DNA of 64,000 nt from the NCBI RefSeq assembly GCF_002007565.1, contig NZ_CP015625.1:1922001-1986000 (forward strand), written 5' to 3'. This DNA is from Ditibartonella choladocola. GTDB lineage: Bacteria; Pseudomonadota; Alphaproteobacteria; Rhizobiales; Rhizobiaceae. Positions 19,085 through 27,554 of the stretch are shown piece after piece. The notes beneath the pieces are model-generated. The model was not told the origin of the DNA. It made no database searches and saw nothing but the letters and a program-made list of their open reading frames with translations. The translations under genes and the position numbers were made by a program. Numbering within the stretch: position 1 is the stretch's first letter; every line of letters starts with the position of its first letter.

Positions 19085-19978
19085 ATGTTTCACTTGGCTC
19101 ATATATCCGACATTCATTTGTCGCCGCTTCCTGCCCCTCGTCTTTTCGAGCTTATGGGAAAGCGTTTAACCGGTTATATTAACTGGAAGAAAAACCGTAC
19201 CGGTGAAATGGGACGGCAAACGCTTGATGCTTTAATGGAAAGTATCAAACAAAAACAGGCTGACCATCTTGTCATAACCGGTGATCTCGTGAATCTCTCT
19301 TTGCCAAAAGAATTCGCGGCCGCCAAAGACTGGCTTGTGGCGCAAGGTCCGGCGAGCGATATTTCACTCACATTCGGCAATCATGATGCCTATGTCGGGG
19401 GCGCTTTCAAAAAAGCCTGCAAAACCTTCCGGCCGTGGATTACCAGCGAAGAAGCCCATGGCTGGAGTGCTCTTTTCCCCTATATGCGGGTTCGTGGACA
19501 GGTCGCTATTATTGCCGTTTCTTCAGCCATTGCCACACCACCGTTTTTCGCAACCGGCCACTTTGACAGTGCACAGGCCTATCATCTGGCTGATCTTTTA
19601 CGCGAAGCGAAAGAACGTAATCTGTTCCGGATGGTGATGATACACCACCCCCCTTATAAAAACGCTACCAATTGGCATAAAAAATTATGGGGTATTGAAC
19701 GTTTCCAACGTGTCATCAAACAACAAGGTGCAGAACTTGTTCTCCATGGGCATACCCATGTTCCTTCTCTTGAACATATTGAAGGGAAAGAACGCGACGT
19801 TCCGGTGGTTGGCGTTGCTTCTGCCTCGCAAGCCTTTGGCGGTAAAAAGCCACCCGCCAATTACAACTGGTTTACAATCGACGGTGATTGTGAAAGCTGG
19901 CATTGCGGGCTTGAACGCTATACCATTATCAATAAAGAGAATGAAATCAACTGCACCGAAAAAGTTCCGCTCTTTTAG
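19085..19978 (+). CDS. Metallophosphoesterase (calcineurin-like)
   Basis: About 297 residues with the five metallophosphoesterase blocks in order: HISDIHLSP (DxH), ITGDLVNLS (GDxxN), FGNHDAYVG (GNHD), VMIHHPP (H) and LHGHTHVPS (GHTH). It is a dinuclear-metal hydrolase, cytoplasmic, with no signal peptide. The family includes cyclic-nucleotide phosphodiesterases and UDP-sugar hydrolases; this one resembles the Icc/CpdA-like branch, but the substrate is not established. The ATG at 19085 places the first block at residue 4 as in relatives; an in-frame ATG at 19073 is possible. It is monocistronic and convergent with leuA. Confidence 0.88.
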   Translation: MFHLAHISDIHLSPLPAPRLFELMGKRLTGYINWKKNRTGEMGRQTLDALMESIKQKQADHLVITGDLVNLSLPKEFAAAKDWLVAQGPASDISLTFGNHDAYVGGAFKKACKTFRPWITSEEAHGWSALFPYMRVRGQVAIIAVSSAIATPPFFATGHFDSAQAYHLADLLREAKERNLFRMVMIHHPPYKNATNWHKKLWGIERFQRVIKQQGAELVLHGHTHVPSLEHIEGKERDVPVVGVASASQAFGGKKPPANYNWFTIDGDCESWHCGLERYTIINKENEINCTEKVPLF

Positions 19979-20052
19979 TGCATTCGATTTAGTGCATTCA
20001 AACAAAAGACCTGACAGCAATTTTCCTCTGACCGGCTGGAACACAGCCGGTT

Positions 20053-20196
20053 TAAAATAATACCAGCATGTAAAATAATACCAGCAGGTAAAATAATACT
20101 AGCGTGTAAAATAATACTAGCGTTTAAAATAATACCAGCGTTTAAAATAATACCAGCATGTAAAATAATACCAGCGTTTAAAATAATTCCGGCATT
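20053..20196. repeat. 18-bp tandem repeat, 8 units
   Basis: Eight contiguous 18-bp units near TAAAATAATACCAGCATG. They differ mainly at positions 12, 16 and 18. They read as an AGIILN-type hexapeptide on the minus strand, which I treat as a coincidence of the period. Confidence 0.92.
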
Positions 20197-20924
20197 TGAA
20201 CGAATGCGGCATAAATCGGGTTTGCTCAGCCCGAATATAGCTGTTGTAACTTGGATTTCATATGCTCGAATAAAGCGCCAAAAAACAGACGGAACACCGG
20301 TGTTTTCGAGCAAAATCTATGCCCCCAAAAAAGACAAAAAAGCCAAATAAATGCAAAGCCTTGACCTTGACGATGTTTAACGCCTGTCAGTCATGTCAAT
20401 CAATTGCTCTATTGTTTCCGGATATTTCGTGTATTGAACCGAATTTCTGTTTTTTGGGACTTTTTATGTCGATTGTTTTGTCACACTGGCAAAGCGCGAT
20501 TGCTCCCGATCTTTTTTATCTTTCCTTTTTCGGCCATACCGGCTTTCGTGGCGAATAAAAAACGTGGGTTTTACCCCTATTCAGAGGGCTACATAAGCCG
20601 TTTTGAAGTCATGAGGCGCTATAACCGTTTTGACGTGGTGAAGGCTACATAAGTGTTCTTGGAGTGGTAAGACGGCTTAACGTTATGAACTGTTGAGAAG
20701 ACTACGGGCCGAATAAGCGTCTTGAAGTGGTGAGACGGCTTAACCGTTATAAAGTAGCGAGAAGATTATATAAGCGTTCCGGAAAGGTTGACGGGCAAGA
20801 CTATTGAAACTTCCGCCGGCAACTTACCAAATGCCGCTTACTATTTTTCGCATGATTGCGATTTTCATGAGTTTGACGGGCGGCAACAGCAAGACAATAA
20901 GCCCTTGTTGCCGCCCTTGAAAAA
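20197..20924. repeat. Spacer with degenerate repeats before the leuA stop
   Basis: No gene was recognised at 20197-20570. From about 20580 to 20790 a degenerate repeat recurs, with blocks such as GGCTACATAAG, GTGGTGAGACGGCTTAAC and AAGCGTCTTGAAG at roughly 60-70 bp spacing. A GGGCGGCAACAGCAAG...CTTGTTGCCGCCC inverted repeat (20878-20915) forms a long hairpin after the leuA stop and is probably the leuA terminator. Confidence 0.55.
20878..20916 (-). terminator. Probable leuA terminator hairpin
   Basis: GGGCGGCAACA-N15-18-TGTTGCCGCCC style inverted repeat 10 bp after the leuA stop; the minus-strand tail is not U-rich, so it could act in transcript protection instead. Confidence 0.55.
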
Positions 20925-22622
20925 TTAGAGTTTCAAACGATTAACCGCCGAAACAATAGCATCGAGCGAAGCTGTCGCGATATTTTCATCAATGGCAACG
21001 CCGAATATTTTTCCTTCCGGATAGGCTATTTCCATATAGCAAATGGCTTTTGCATCCGAACCGCGTTGCAGTGAATGTTCCGAATAATCGACGACCGAAA
21101 GCTTCTTGCCGAGATATTTGGAAAAAGCGTCGATAAACCCGTCAACCAGACCGGTTCCCGTTCCTTTAATGGTTTTTTCTTGTCCGCGATCGGTAATTTT
21201 TGCGCTCACCTCGACACGGCCTTTTTCTTTTGGATCAGCTTTGGTCTTGTAATCGACAAAGCCGAAGCGGCCACCATTCTGTTTGACATAAGTCTTGACG
21301 AATTCATCATAAATGCGCTTCGACGGCAATTCTTTGCCTTCTTCATCGGTAATATGTTGAATCACATCGCGGAATTCGATTTGCAAAGCGCGCGGCAGGT
21401 TCAGGCCGTAGTCTGATTGCAGAATATAGGCAATGCCACCTTTGCCTGATTGCGAATTGATGCGGATAATGGCTTCATAGCTTCTGCCGACATCTTGCGG
21501 ATCAATCGGCAGATAAGGCACTTCCCACAAAGTCTTGTTCGACTTTTTCATTGCCTTCATGCCTTTATTGATCGCATCCTGATGCGAACCCGAAAAAGCG
21601 GTATAGACCAATTCGCCGACATAAGGGTGGCGTTCGGGAATTCTGAGCTGGTTACAATATTCGTAAACTTCCTTGATCTTTTCGATATTCGAGCAATCAA
21701 GTTCCGGATCGACGCCTTGGGTAAACATATTCAGCGCCAGCGCGACAATGTCGACATTACCGGTACGTTCGCCATTACCGAACAATGTTCCTTCAACGCG
21801 GTCGGCACCGGCAAGCAGGCCCAATTCGGTGGCGGCAATGCCACAACCGCGGTCATTATGCGGGTGCAAGGAAATCAGAACGCTGTCACGGCGGTCAATA
21901 TTGCGCCCCATCCATTCGATTTCATCGGCATAGATATTGGGAGACGACATTTCGACCGTGGAAGGCAAATTCAAAATCATCTTGTGTTCGGGTGTCGGAT
22001 TAACGATTTCGATGACCGCATTCGATATTTCCAGCGCAACTTCGAGCTCGGTTCCGGTAAAACTTTCAGGCGAATACTCGAAACGGTAATGTTTACCGGC
22101 TTTGGCGGCCATATCCATCACCATTTTCGCCGCATCGGTTGCGATTTTCTTGATACCGGCAACATCTTTTCCGAACACAACCCGCCGCTGCAATTCACTG
22201 GTCGAATTGTAAAAATGCACGATCGGATGATTGGCGCCATCCAGCGCCTCGAAGGTGCGGGTAATCAATTCCGGACGGCATTGCACCAGAACCTGCAAGC
22301 TTACATTTTCAGGAACATTGCCATGTTCGATACACCAGCGCGCGAAGTCGAAATCGGTTTGCGAAGCAGATGGAAAACCGATTTCGATTTCCGGAAAGCC
22401 CATTTCCAGAAGCAGGCGGAACATGCGTTCTTTACGGTCTTGTCCCATCGGGTCGATCAAAGCCTGATTGCCATCACGCAGATCGACAGAACACCAGATT
22501 GGTGCTTTTTCGATACGCTTGTCGGGCCAGGTGCGGTCTTTCAATGAAACTTGCGGGTAAGGTTGATATTTTTGTGATGCTGTCGGCATGCCTTTATGTG
22601 AAAAATTTGGTGAAATACTCAT
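20925..22622 (-). CDS. leuA: 2-isopropylmalate synthase
   Basis: A 565-residue enzyme of the longer LeuA subclass (actinobacterial/fungal type). It condenses acetyl-CoA with 2-oxoisovalerate, the first committed step of leucine synthesis. The N-terminal TIM barrel has the catalytic and metal segments SVDLRDGNQALIDPM, EIEIGFPSASQTDF, SLHPHNDRGCG and GNGERTGNVD; the last 130 residues form the leucine-binding regulatory domain. Start ATG at 22622; another ATG lies 11 codons on. The leader of about 220 nt upstream carries a Leu-codon-rich peptide and competing hairpins, so attenuation by leucyl-tRNA supply is likely in addition to feedback inhibition. Confidence 0.96.
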   Translation of the reverse strand: MSISPNFSHKGMPTASQKYQPYPQVSLKDRTWPDKRIEKAPIWCSVDLRDGNQALIDPMGQDRKERMFRLLLEMGFPEIEIGFPSASQTDFDFARWCIEHGNVPENVSLQVLVQCRPELITRTFEALDGANHPIVHFYNSTSELQRRVVFGKDVAGIKKIATDAAKMVMDMAAKAGKHYRFEYSPESFTGTELEVALEISNAVIEIVNPTPEHKMILNLPSTVEMSSPNIYADEIEWMGRNIDRRDSVLISLHPHNDRGCGIAATELGLLAGADRVEGTLFGNGERTGNVDIVALALNMFTQGVDPELDCSNIEKIKEVYEYCNQLRIPERHPYVGELVYTAFSGSHQDAINKGMKAMKKSNKTLWEVPYLPIDPQDVGRSYEAIIRINSQSGKGGIAYILQSDYGLNLPRALQIEFRDVIQHITDEEGKELPSKRIYDEFVKTYVKQNGGRFGFVDYKTKADPKEKGRVEVSAKITDRGQEKTIKGTGTGLVDGFIDAFSKYLGKKLSVVDYSEHSLQRGSDAKAICYMEIAYPEGKIFGVAIDENIATASLDAIVSAVNRLKL

Positions 22623-22696
22623 GATCTATGCTCGTCTGAAACACCGGTAACCGGTTGATATTTTAAAATGAAGATTGTTGAAGAGGAGCATTTACG

Positions 22697-22743
22697 CCGG
22701 CAGGTAACGACCGCCGGGCGCCCCTCACCGGCCCCGGCAGTCG
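22697..22743 (-). promoter_or_regulatory. Competing hairpins of a leuA attenuator
   Basis: On the minus strand an 11-bp stem pairs 22733-22743 (CGACTGCCGGG) with 22708-22718 (CCCGGCGGTCG), one G-U pair. An alternative 7-bp stem pairs 22711-22717 (CCGGCGG) with 22697-22703 (CTGCCGG). They share bases and cannot coexist. The leader-peptide stop lies in the first loop, so a ribosome reaching it would melt the first stem, while one stalled on the Leu codons would leave it intact. The second stem lacks a U tract, so the off-switch may be Rho- or translation-based. Confidence 0.6.
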
Positions 22744-22844
22744 CTCATAAGCCCAAGAAGAAGCAAGTTTGAAGGCAAAGCACAAAAGCCTGCATCCCCG
22801 ATGCAGTACAAAACCGATAATTTTTGTGCGTCAAACTTTTCCAT
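22725..22844 (-). CDS. Leucine-rich leader peptide of leuA
   Basis: An unannotated 39-codon frame, ATG at 22844, containing the run TTG CTT CTT CTT GGG CTT (residues 27-32, NLLLLGL) immediately before the competing hairpins, and ending TGA within the loop. This geometry is that of an amino-acid attenuator, which comparative work has predicted for leuA in alphaproteobacteria. No strong ribosome site precedes the ATG, so the true start may be a later TTG in the same frame. A second overlapping frame starting at 22795 also ends in Leu codons but is less convincing. Confidence 0.55.
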   Translation of the reverse strand: MEKFDAQKLSVLYCIGDAGFCALPSNLLLLGLMSDCRGR

Positions 22845-22935
22845 AGCGAAAAATATGGCACAGGTTTTTTTCAAGCGCAACCTGTTTTATCAAACCTTCA
22901 CCCGTTCGTGTTCAAAGTTGTGAACCTGAACTTCA

Positions 22936-22995
22936 ATGTTTCAAACGGGACTATCATGTTCCAAACGGGATTATCATGTTTAAAGCGGGGTTATA
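22936..22995. repeat. 20-bp tandem repeat, 3 units
   Basis: Three 20-bp units near ATGTTTCAAACGGGACTATC, the third diverged. It lies between the nudK stop and the leuA leader, the only array found upstream of a minus-strand biosynthetic gene. Confidence 0.75.
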
Positions 22996-23008
22996 TCCTA
23001 TCATTTCG

Positions 23009-23584
23009 TCAAAGTTTCAACCGGTGGCGTAATTCGTTCACAAGCAAAGCTGTTTTCATGTCGTTGATTTGTTGCTTGTCATTAAGCTTTATCGCCTCTT
23101 CGACCGGCATTTCGACAATTTCGATATTTTCCCCTTCTTTGGCTAGCCCGCCACCGGCAAAACGGTGATCTTGCGGGCGGTAATTGGCCAGATAAAGCCA
23201 TAGCTGTTCGGTCGAGAAACCGGGGGTTGTAAAGCCTTTGAACACAAGTTCGAGATTATGGAGCTGGTAGCCCAATTCCTCTTTTGCCTCGCGCAGCATT
23301 GTATCATCGGCTGATTCGCCCTTTTCGATGTGTCCTGCGCATGCTTCGAGCACATACATGCTGCCGGTTGCCAGATAAGTCGGTGCGCGGAACTGTTTAA
23401 CAAAAAGAACCGTTTTTCTGTCCTCGTCATAAGGCAAAACCGCAGCTCCGTTGCGGTTATGGTAGGTTTCGCGCTTCACTGTTTTCCATTCGCCATCCGC
23501 ATCTTGCTGCTCATAGGAAACGGCTGTCAGCTTTGTCCAATGGTCGGATAATACAGTTTCTTTCAGATTTCTGATTTTTAACAT
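23009..23584 (-). CDS. nudK: Nudix hydrolase, NudK/GDP-mannose or ADP-sugar pyrophosphatase type
   Basis: 191 residues with Nudix box GHIEKGESADDTMLREAKEE plus LGY (residues about 85-107). The whole layout (LSDHWTKLTAVSYE start, NRNGAAVLPYDEDRKTVLFV, FAGGGLAKEGENIEIVEMP near the C-terminus) follows E. coli NudK. The enzyme would hydrolyse GDP-mannose or related sugar nucleotides. The frame allows an ATG at 23596 overlapping the CDF stop, but the ATG at 23584 has AGGAG five bases before it, so I prefer it. Third gene of the trpE(G)-CDF-nudK unit. Confidence 0.87.
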   Translation of the reverse strand: MLKIRNLKETVLSDHWTKLTAVSYEQQDADGEWKTVKRETYHNRNGAAVLPYDEDRKTVLFVKQFRAPTYLATGSMYVLEACAGHIEKGESADDTMLREAKEELGYQLHNLELVFKGFTTPGFSTEQLWLYLANYRPQDHRFAGGGLAKEGENIEIVEMPVEEAIKLNDKQQINDMKTALLVNELRHRLKL

Positions 23585-23592
23585 AATGCTCC

Positions 23593-24504
23593 TCATGCAA
23601 TGGGAACGGCGGTTGTCCCCTTTGGCAATTTTGCTTCCTCTTCCGGTTCGATATGAATGACAATACGCGCGTTTTCGATTTCTTGTTTCAGAGCATCTTC
23701 GATTCTATTGCATATATCGTGCGCGTCTCCCACCGTCATTTTGGAAGGAACCACCAGATGGAATTCAATAAATGTGACCTGTCCGGCCACACGGGTTCGC
23801 AAATCATGGGCTTCGATAGCACCTGCCGCGTGACTTGAAATAATATCCCTGATGCGCATTGTCTCTTCAAGCTCGACACCGACATCCATCAGCCCCTGCA
23901 CCGAATTGTTGATGACTTTCCACCCTTGCCAGAGAATGTTCAAAGCAACAATAATAGCAAGCACGGGGTCAAGAATGGCCCAGCCGCTCAAGATAGCGGC
24001 AAGAAGACCGGCAAGCACGCCGATAGATGTGAACACATCCGTCATTAAATGCATGCCATCGGCTTTCAATGCAGGTGAATGCGAGACTTTTCCCTGCTTT
24101 ATCAAAATCAGCGCCCAGATTGCATTGATCGCACTGGCAACAAGATTGATCGCCAGCCCGTAGCCTGGCTGTTCGGGCAAATGGGTAGAGGTGAGCAAAG
24201 GCCATGATTCGTGTAAAATCATGATGGCGGCAACAAAAATCATTGCCCCTTCAAGAATTGCCGAAAAATATTCGGCCTTGGTGTGTCCGAAGGGGTGATC
24301 GTTATCAGCCGGTTTCATGCTGATAAGGATGGCAACATAGGCCGCAATGGCTGCGATGACATTGACAATCGATTCCAGCGCATCGGAATAAAGAGCCACC
24401 GAACCTGTTATATAATAAGCGAAATATTTGAGTACAAAAACAATAATGGCAACCGGAATAGACCAGATTGCCAATTGTTTCAGCCTTGAATTCGCACTTT
24501 TCAT
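23593..24504 (-). CDS. Cation diffusion facilitator family transporter
   Basis: About 303 residues: six membrane segments (about 12-205) and a cytoplasmic C-terminal domain rich in His/Glu. Metal-site segments are YSDALES in helix 2 and HLMTDVFTS (HxxxD) in helix 5, with [13 protein letters not shown] between helices 2 and 3. At the position of the usual second Asp of helix 2 there is a Ser after Glu, so the metal (Zn, Fe or Mn) cannot be predicted safely. ATG at 24504 overlaps the trpE(G) stop as ATGA; an alternative ATG lies at 24510. Co-transcription with trpE(G) is likely and functionally unexplained. Confidence 0.88.
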   Translation of the reverse strand: MKSANSRLKQLAIWSIPVAIIVFVLKYFAYYITGSVALYSDALESIVNVIAAIAAYVAILISMKPADNDHPFGHTKAEYFSAILEGAMIFVAAIMILHESWPLLTSTHLPEQPGYGLAINLVASAINAIWALILIKQGKVSHSPALKADGMHLMTDVFTSIGVLAGLLAAILSGWAILDPVLAIIVALNILWQGWKVINNSVQGLMDVGVELEETMRIRDIISSHAAGAIEAHDLRTRVAGQVTFIEFHLVVPSKMTVGDAHDICNRIEDALKQEIENARIVIHIEPEEEAKLPKGTTAVPIA

Positions 24505-26681
24505 TGCCATGCTTTCTTGATTAGTCTTGAAACAACATTTTCAATGATCGCCATACCGACATTGCCACTTAAACTCATGATTGATTCGGGGTGGAACTGG
24601 ACGGCCGCAATCGGCTGGCTTTTATGCTCGATTGCCATGATTACGCCATCAGCTGTTTCCGCCGTAACCTTGAACACGGAAGGCAAGCGGCTCGGGTCGG
24701 CAAAAATTGAATGGTAGCGGCCAACCGTTATTTCTTTTGGCAAATCCGTAAACAGCAGGGTTTCGCCGGTAATGCGGATTCGTGACGGTTTGCCGTGCAT
24801 CGGTTCGCTTAATACCCGCAAACTCCCGCCAAAAGCTTCGGTCAAAGCCTGTAACCCCAGACAAACGCCGAAAATCGGAATTTTACGCGCCCGTGCTTTA
24901 TTGATTGTGTCTTCACAATTGAAATCTTTCGGCGTTCCCGGCCCCGGTGACAAAACAACAAGATCGGGATTGACCGTTTCAAACACCTTGTCATCCACCG
25001 GACTTCTTACCGTTGTCACCTTGGCGCCGGTCTCGCGGAAATAATTGGCAAGCGTGTGCACAAATGAGTCTTCATGGTCGACAAGCAGAATATTGACACC
25101 CGTGCCGGGCTTTTCTTTCTCCTGCCTTACCGCCTTTGGCAATGGTTTCGCACTGTCACGGATAGCAGCAATCATGGCAGACGCTTTCAGTTCTGTCTCT
25201 TTTTCTTCCTCTTCCGGATTGGAATCATAGAGCAATGTAGCGCCTGCTCTTACCGATGCCACACCATCCTTGATACGCACGGTGCGAAGTGTTAGCCCCG
25301 TATTCATATCGCCATTGAAAAACACCATGCCGATAGCACCGGCATACCATGCACGCGCGCTTCTTTCATGATTTTCGATAAAGCGCATAGCCCATAATTT
25401 CGGCGCACCGGTCACAGTCACCGCCCATGCATGCGACAAAAATGCGTCGAACGCATCAAGGCCATTGCGCAACCGCCCTTCGATGTGATCGACCGTGTGG
25501 ATAAGGCGGGAATACATTTCAATTTGCCGCCGCCCGATGACCCTGACCGACCCCGGTTCGCAAACGCGGCTTTTATCATTGCGGTCGACATCCGAACACA
25601 TGGTCAATTCGGATTCGTCCTTTTTGGAATTGAGCAAAGCCAGTATCTGCTCGGAATCGGCAATGGCATCCTGTCCGCGTTTGATTGTTCCCGAAATCGG
25701 GCAGGTTTCAACCCGTCTTCCGGTTACGCGAACATACATTTCAGGCGATGCCCCAACGAGATATTCCTGTTCTCCGAGATTGATAAAAAACGAGTAAGGC
25801 GAAGGGTTGGTGAGTTTCAACCTTTTACTGATAGCCGAAGGACTTGCCGGACAAGTTTCATAGAAAGTCTGCCCCGGAACAACCTCGAACAGGTCGCCGC
25901 GCTTGAAACTTTCTTTGGCTTCTTTGACCAAAGCAGCATATTCACCCTTTTCATGATCGCCTTTTTGCGGAACGGCTTTGGCTGCTTTGAACGGTTGTTC
26001 TTCCGTGTCACGGCTCAAACCTTCCGTCGATTTTCCATTATCGGAAAAATCATAATTTTCCACCCATGCACGTGCCGAATAATGGTCGACAATCAGAATG
26101 GAATCCGGCAGGTAAAGCACCATATCCCGCTGGTCTTCCGGACGTTTTATTTTAAACTCGATCGGCTCGAACTGGAAGGCGAGATCATAGCCGAATGCCC
26201 CGTATAGACCAAGACTTTGGTCTTCGGATGAATGAAAAATATCGCAAATTGCACGCAAAAGAGAAAAAACCGATGGCATACGCGAGCGTTCTTCCTCGCT
26301 AAAGACCCGCCCCGGTTTTTTAACATCTATTGCGAGCTTATCATCTGTGCGTTTTGTCGATTGAATATCGTCCAGCGTTTGAAGACGCGGTTCGATCATG
26401 TCGATAAGAACTTTGCCGCGCTCGTTCAGGGCTTCGATTTTCATATGGCGGCCGCGCGAAGTGACAACAAGCAGCGGATTGATGAAGCCCGAATCCCAAC
26501 GTGTATAGCGCCCCGGATATTCATAGTTCGATGAAAAAACTGCCCCGCGGCGGCTATCAAGAGCATCAACAATCCGGTCAATCGCTCCCTGATAGGCAAT
26601 ATCCTCGCAGCGACGACGAATCTTCAAACCGCCTTTTGTGAGATATTCAAAAGCTTTCTCGCCTGCCATGTTCTTATCCAT
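24501..26681 (-). CDS. trpE(G): Anthranilate synthase, fused TrpE-TrpG
   Basis: A 726-residue fusion that makes anthranilate from chorismate and glutamine, the first step of tryptophan synthesis. Residues 1-510 are the chorismate-binding TrpE part ([63 protein letters not shown] split in two). Residues 525-726 are the amidotransferase TrpG with the nucleophile in GVCLGLQAL and the partner motif [10 protein letters not shown]. The fused form is typical of Rhizobiales. ATG at 26681 follows CGGAGTTCTAAT. A trpL attenuator lies upstream, and a CDF gene overlaps its stop. Confidence 0.97.
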   Translation of the reverse strand: MDKNMAGEKAFEYLTKGGLKIRRRCEDIAYQGAIDRIVDALDSRRGAVFSSNYEYPGRYTRWDSGFINPLLVVTSRGRHMKIEALNERGKVLIDMIEPRLQTLDDIQSTKRTDDKLAIDVKKPGRVFSEEERSRMPSVFSLLRAICDIFHSSEDQSLGLYGAFGYDLAFQFEPIEFKIKRPEDQRDMVLYLPDSILIVDHYSARAWVENYDFSDNGKSTEGLSRDTEEQPFKAAKAVPQKGDHEKGEYAALVKEAKESFKRGDLFEVVPGQTFYETCPASPSAISKRLKLTNPSPYSFFINLGEQEYLVGASPEMYVRVTGRRVETCPISGTIKRGQDAIADSEQILALLNSKKDESELTMCSDVDRNDKSRVCEPGSVRVIGRRQIEMYSRLIHTVDHIEGRLRNGLDAFDAFLSHAWAVTVTGAPKLWAMRFIENHERSARAWYAGAIGMVFFNGDMNTGLTLRTVRIKDGVASVRAGATLLYDSNPEEEEKETELKASAMIAAIRDSAKPLPKAVRQEKEKPGTGVNILLVDHEDSFVHTLANYFRETGAKVTTVRSPVDDKVFETVNPDLVVLSPGPGTPKDFNCEDTINKARARKIPIFGVCLGLQALTEAFGGSLRVLSEPMHGKPSRIRITGETLLFTDLPKEITVGRYHSIFADPSRLPSVFKVTAETADGVIMAIEHKSQPIAAVQFHPESIMSLSGNVGMAIIENVVSRLIKKAWQ

Positions 26682-26730
26682 ATTAGAACTCCGTCCTGTT
26701 AATTAGGTCACTTATCCGGACGGAGTATAT

Positions 26731-26761
26731 AAAAAAGGCCGCCCGGTTATCCGTCGCGACC
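26731..26761 (-). terminator. trp attenuator terminator
   Basis: On the minus strand GGTCGC (26756-26761) pairs with GCGGCC (26737-26742), with further pairing inside, followed by TTTTTTATATA. An upstream second copy of GCGGCC (26792-26797), next to the trpL stop, can pair with the same GGTCGC and so forms the antiterminator. Confidence 0.82.
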
Positions 26762-26796
26762 TTGTCCTGAATTTTTGCACAAACAAACAGAGGCCG

Positions 26797-26844
26797 CTAA
26801 AAGCAACCCCACCACCAGATCATGAATGTACGTTTATTGTTCAT
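26797..26844 (-). CDS. trpL: trp operon leader peptide
   Basis: A 15-codon frame, MNNKRTFMIWWWGCF, with three consecutive Trp codons, preceded by AAAGACGGGA. It ends at TAG next to the antiterminator arm. Rhizobial trpL peptides are about 14 residues with a WWW core, so length and position fit. An internal ATG at 26823 would give an 8-residue version. Stalling at the Trp codons would allow the antiterminator and trpE(G) read-through. In related bacteria the released leader RNA and peptide also act in trans; whether that applies here is unknown. Confidence 0.85.
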   Translation of the reverse strand: MNNKRTFMIWWWGCF

Positions 26845-27419
26845 TCCCGTCTTTTAACCTGTCCGCCATTCTATAGCAACACAAAACAACACCACCGAAA
26901 GCAATCGAACGCCCTTCTGCATCAAACTTTTCTTCAACCGGCGCGCGAATCAGCGTCGATTCGCGGGGCTGCCCGACAAAATGACATTTGAAATATAGAA
27001 ATACTCTAAAATAGAATAAATTTGTTTTAATGAAAAATTATACTTGTAAAAATCGAATCTGATAATCTGCTACCATTATCACTTTTCCGTTTTGTTATAA
27101 GCTATTTCTCTTAAGCATTACGGAACTGTCTTTCTTTTACAAAGATTCCGGTTTTTTCTTTGCGTAAATGTTTTTGTGACAGTCGTCCGTTCACGAACTA
27201 TAGATTTCCAAAAAATGGATTACCTGCTCTTCAATCCAAAAACTGTTTGCTTATTTTTTAGAATACGGAAAATTTGAAGAACGATAAAAAGTATTCATGT
27301 GATTTTTCATAATTAAAACTTGATAGATGAAACTGATTCGCTGCTCTCGGAATCAATATAAACTTGAATAAACAAATAGCCTTATAGTCAAAATGCGAAT
27401 ATACTTGAAACTATTAAGA
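26845..27419. other. AT-rich spacer upstream of trpL
   Basis: A CTATAG hexamer on the minus strand about 26872 may be the -10 of the trp leader promoter, but the -35 is poor. The rest (26990-27400) is very AT-rich with scattered GAATC sites and no gene or array that I can support. Confidence 0.35.
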
Positions 27420-27554
27420 AAAGGAAAAGTCCGGGCATTGGGGACCCGGACTTTTCTCCCCTTCGTTGGAGAAGGGATACAGGTGTAGGAAATAGCGGGG
27501 GACCTAAACACCTGTCGCCGGCACTTTCAAACATAGAGTTCTATTTGTGCGGCG
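27420..27554 (-). ncRNA. Candidate three-hairpin small RNA
   Basis: The minus strand shows, in order from a good promoter: hairpin 1 (CAGGTG-UU-UAGG paired with CCUA-CACCUG, 27480-27514) with a C-rich 13-base loop UCCCCCGCUAUUU; hairpin 2 (CCCUUC/GAAGGG, 27459-27476) with loop UCCAAC; and a strong terminator AAAAGTCCGGG/CCCGGACTTTT (27425-27455) followed by CCTTTTCTT. About 130 nt. The exposed C-rich loops could pair with ribosome-binding sites, as in the AbcR/alpha-r15 RNAs of Rhizobiales, though I cannot assign it to a family. Its 5' end overlaps the last codons of the rsm22-type gene, and its terminator may also serve that gene. Confidence 0.6.

Noticed and set aside
19975..20313. Minus-strand frame encoding an AGIILN hexapeptide repeat
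   Set aside because: The 18-bp unit is divisible by three, so any frame in it stays open. No start context and it overlaps the 3' gap of the metallophosphoesterase gene.
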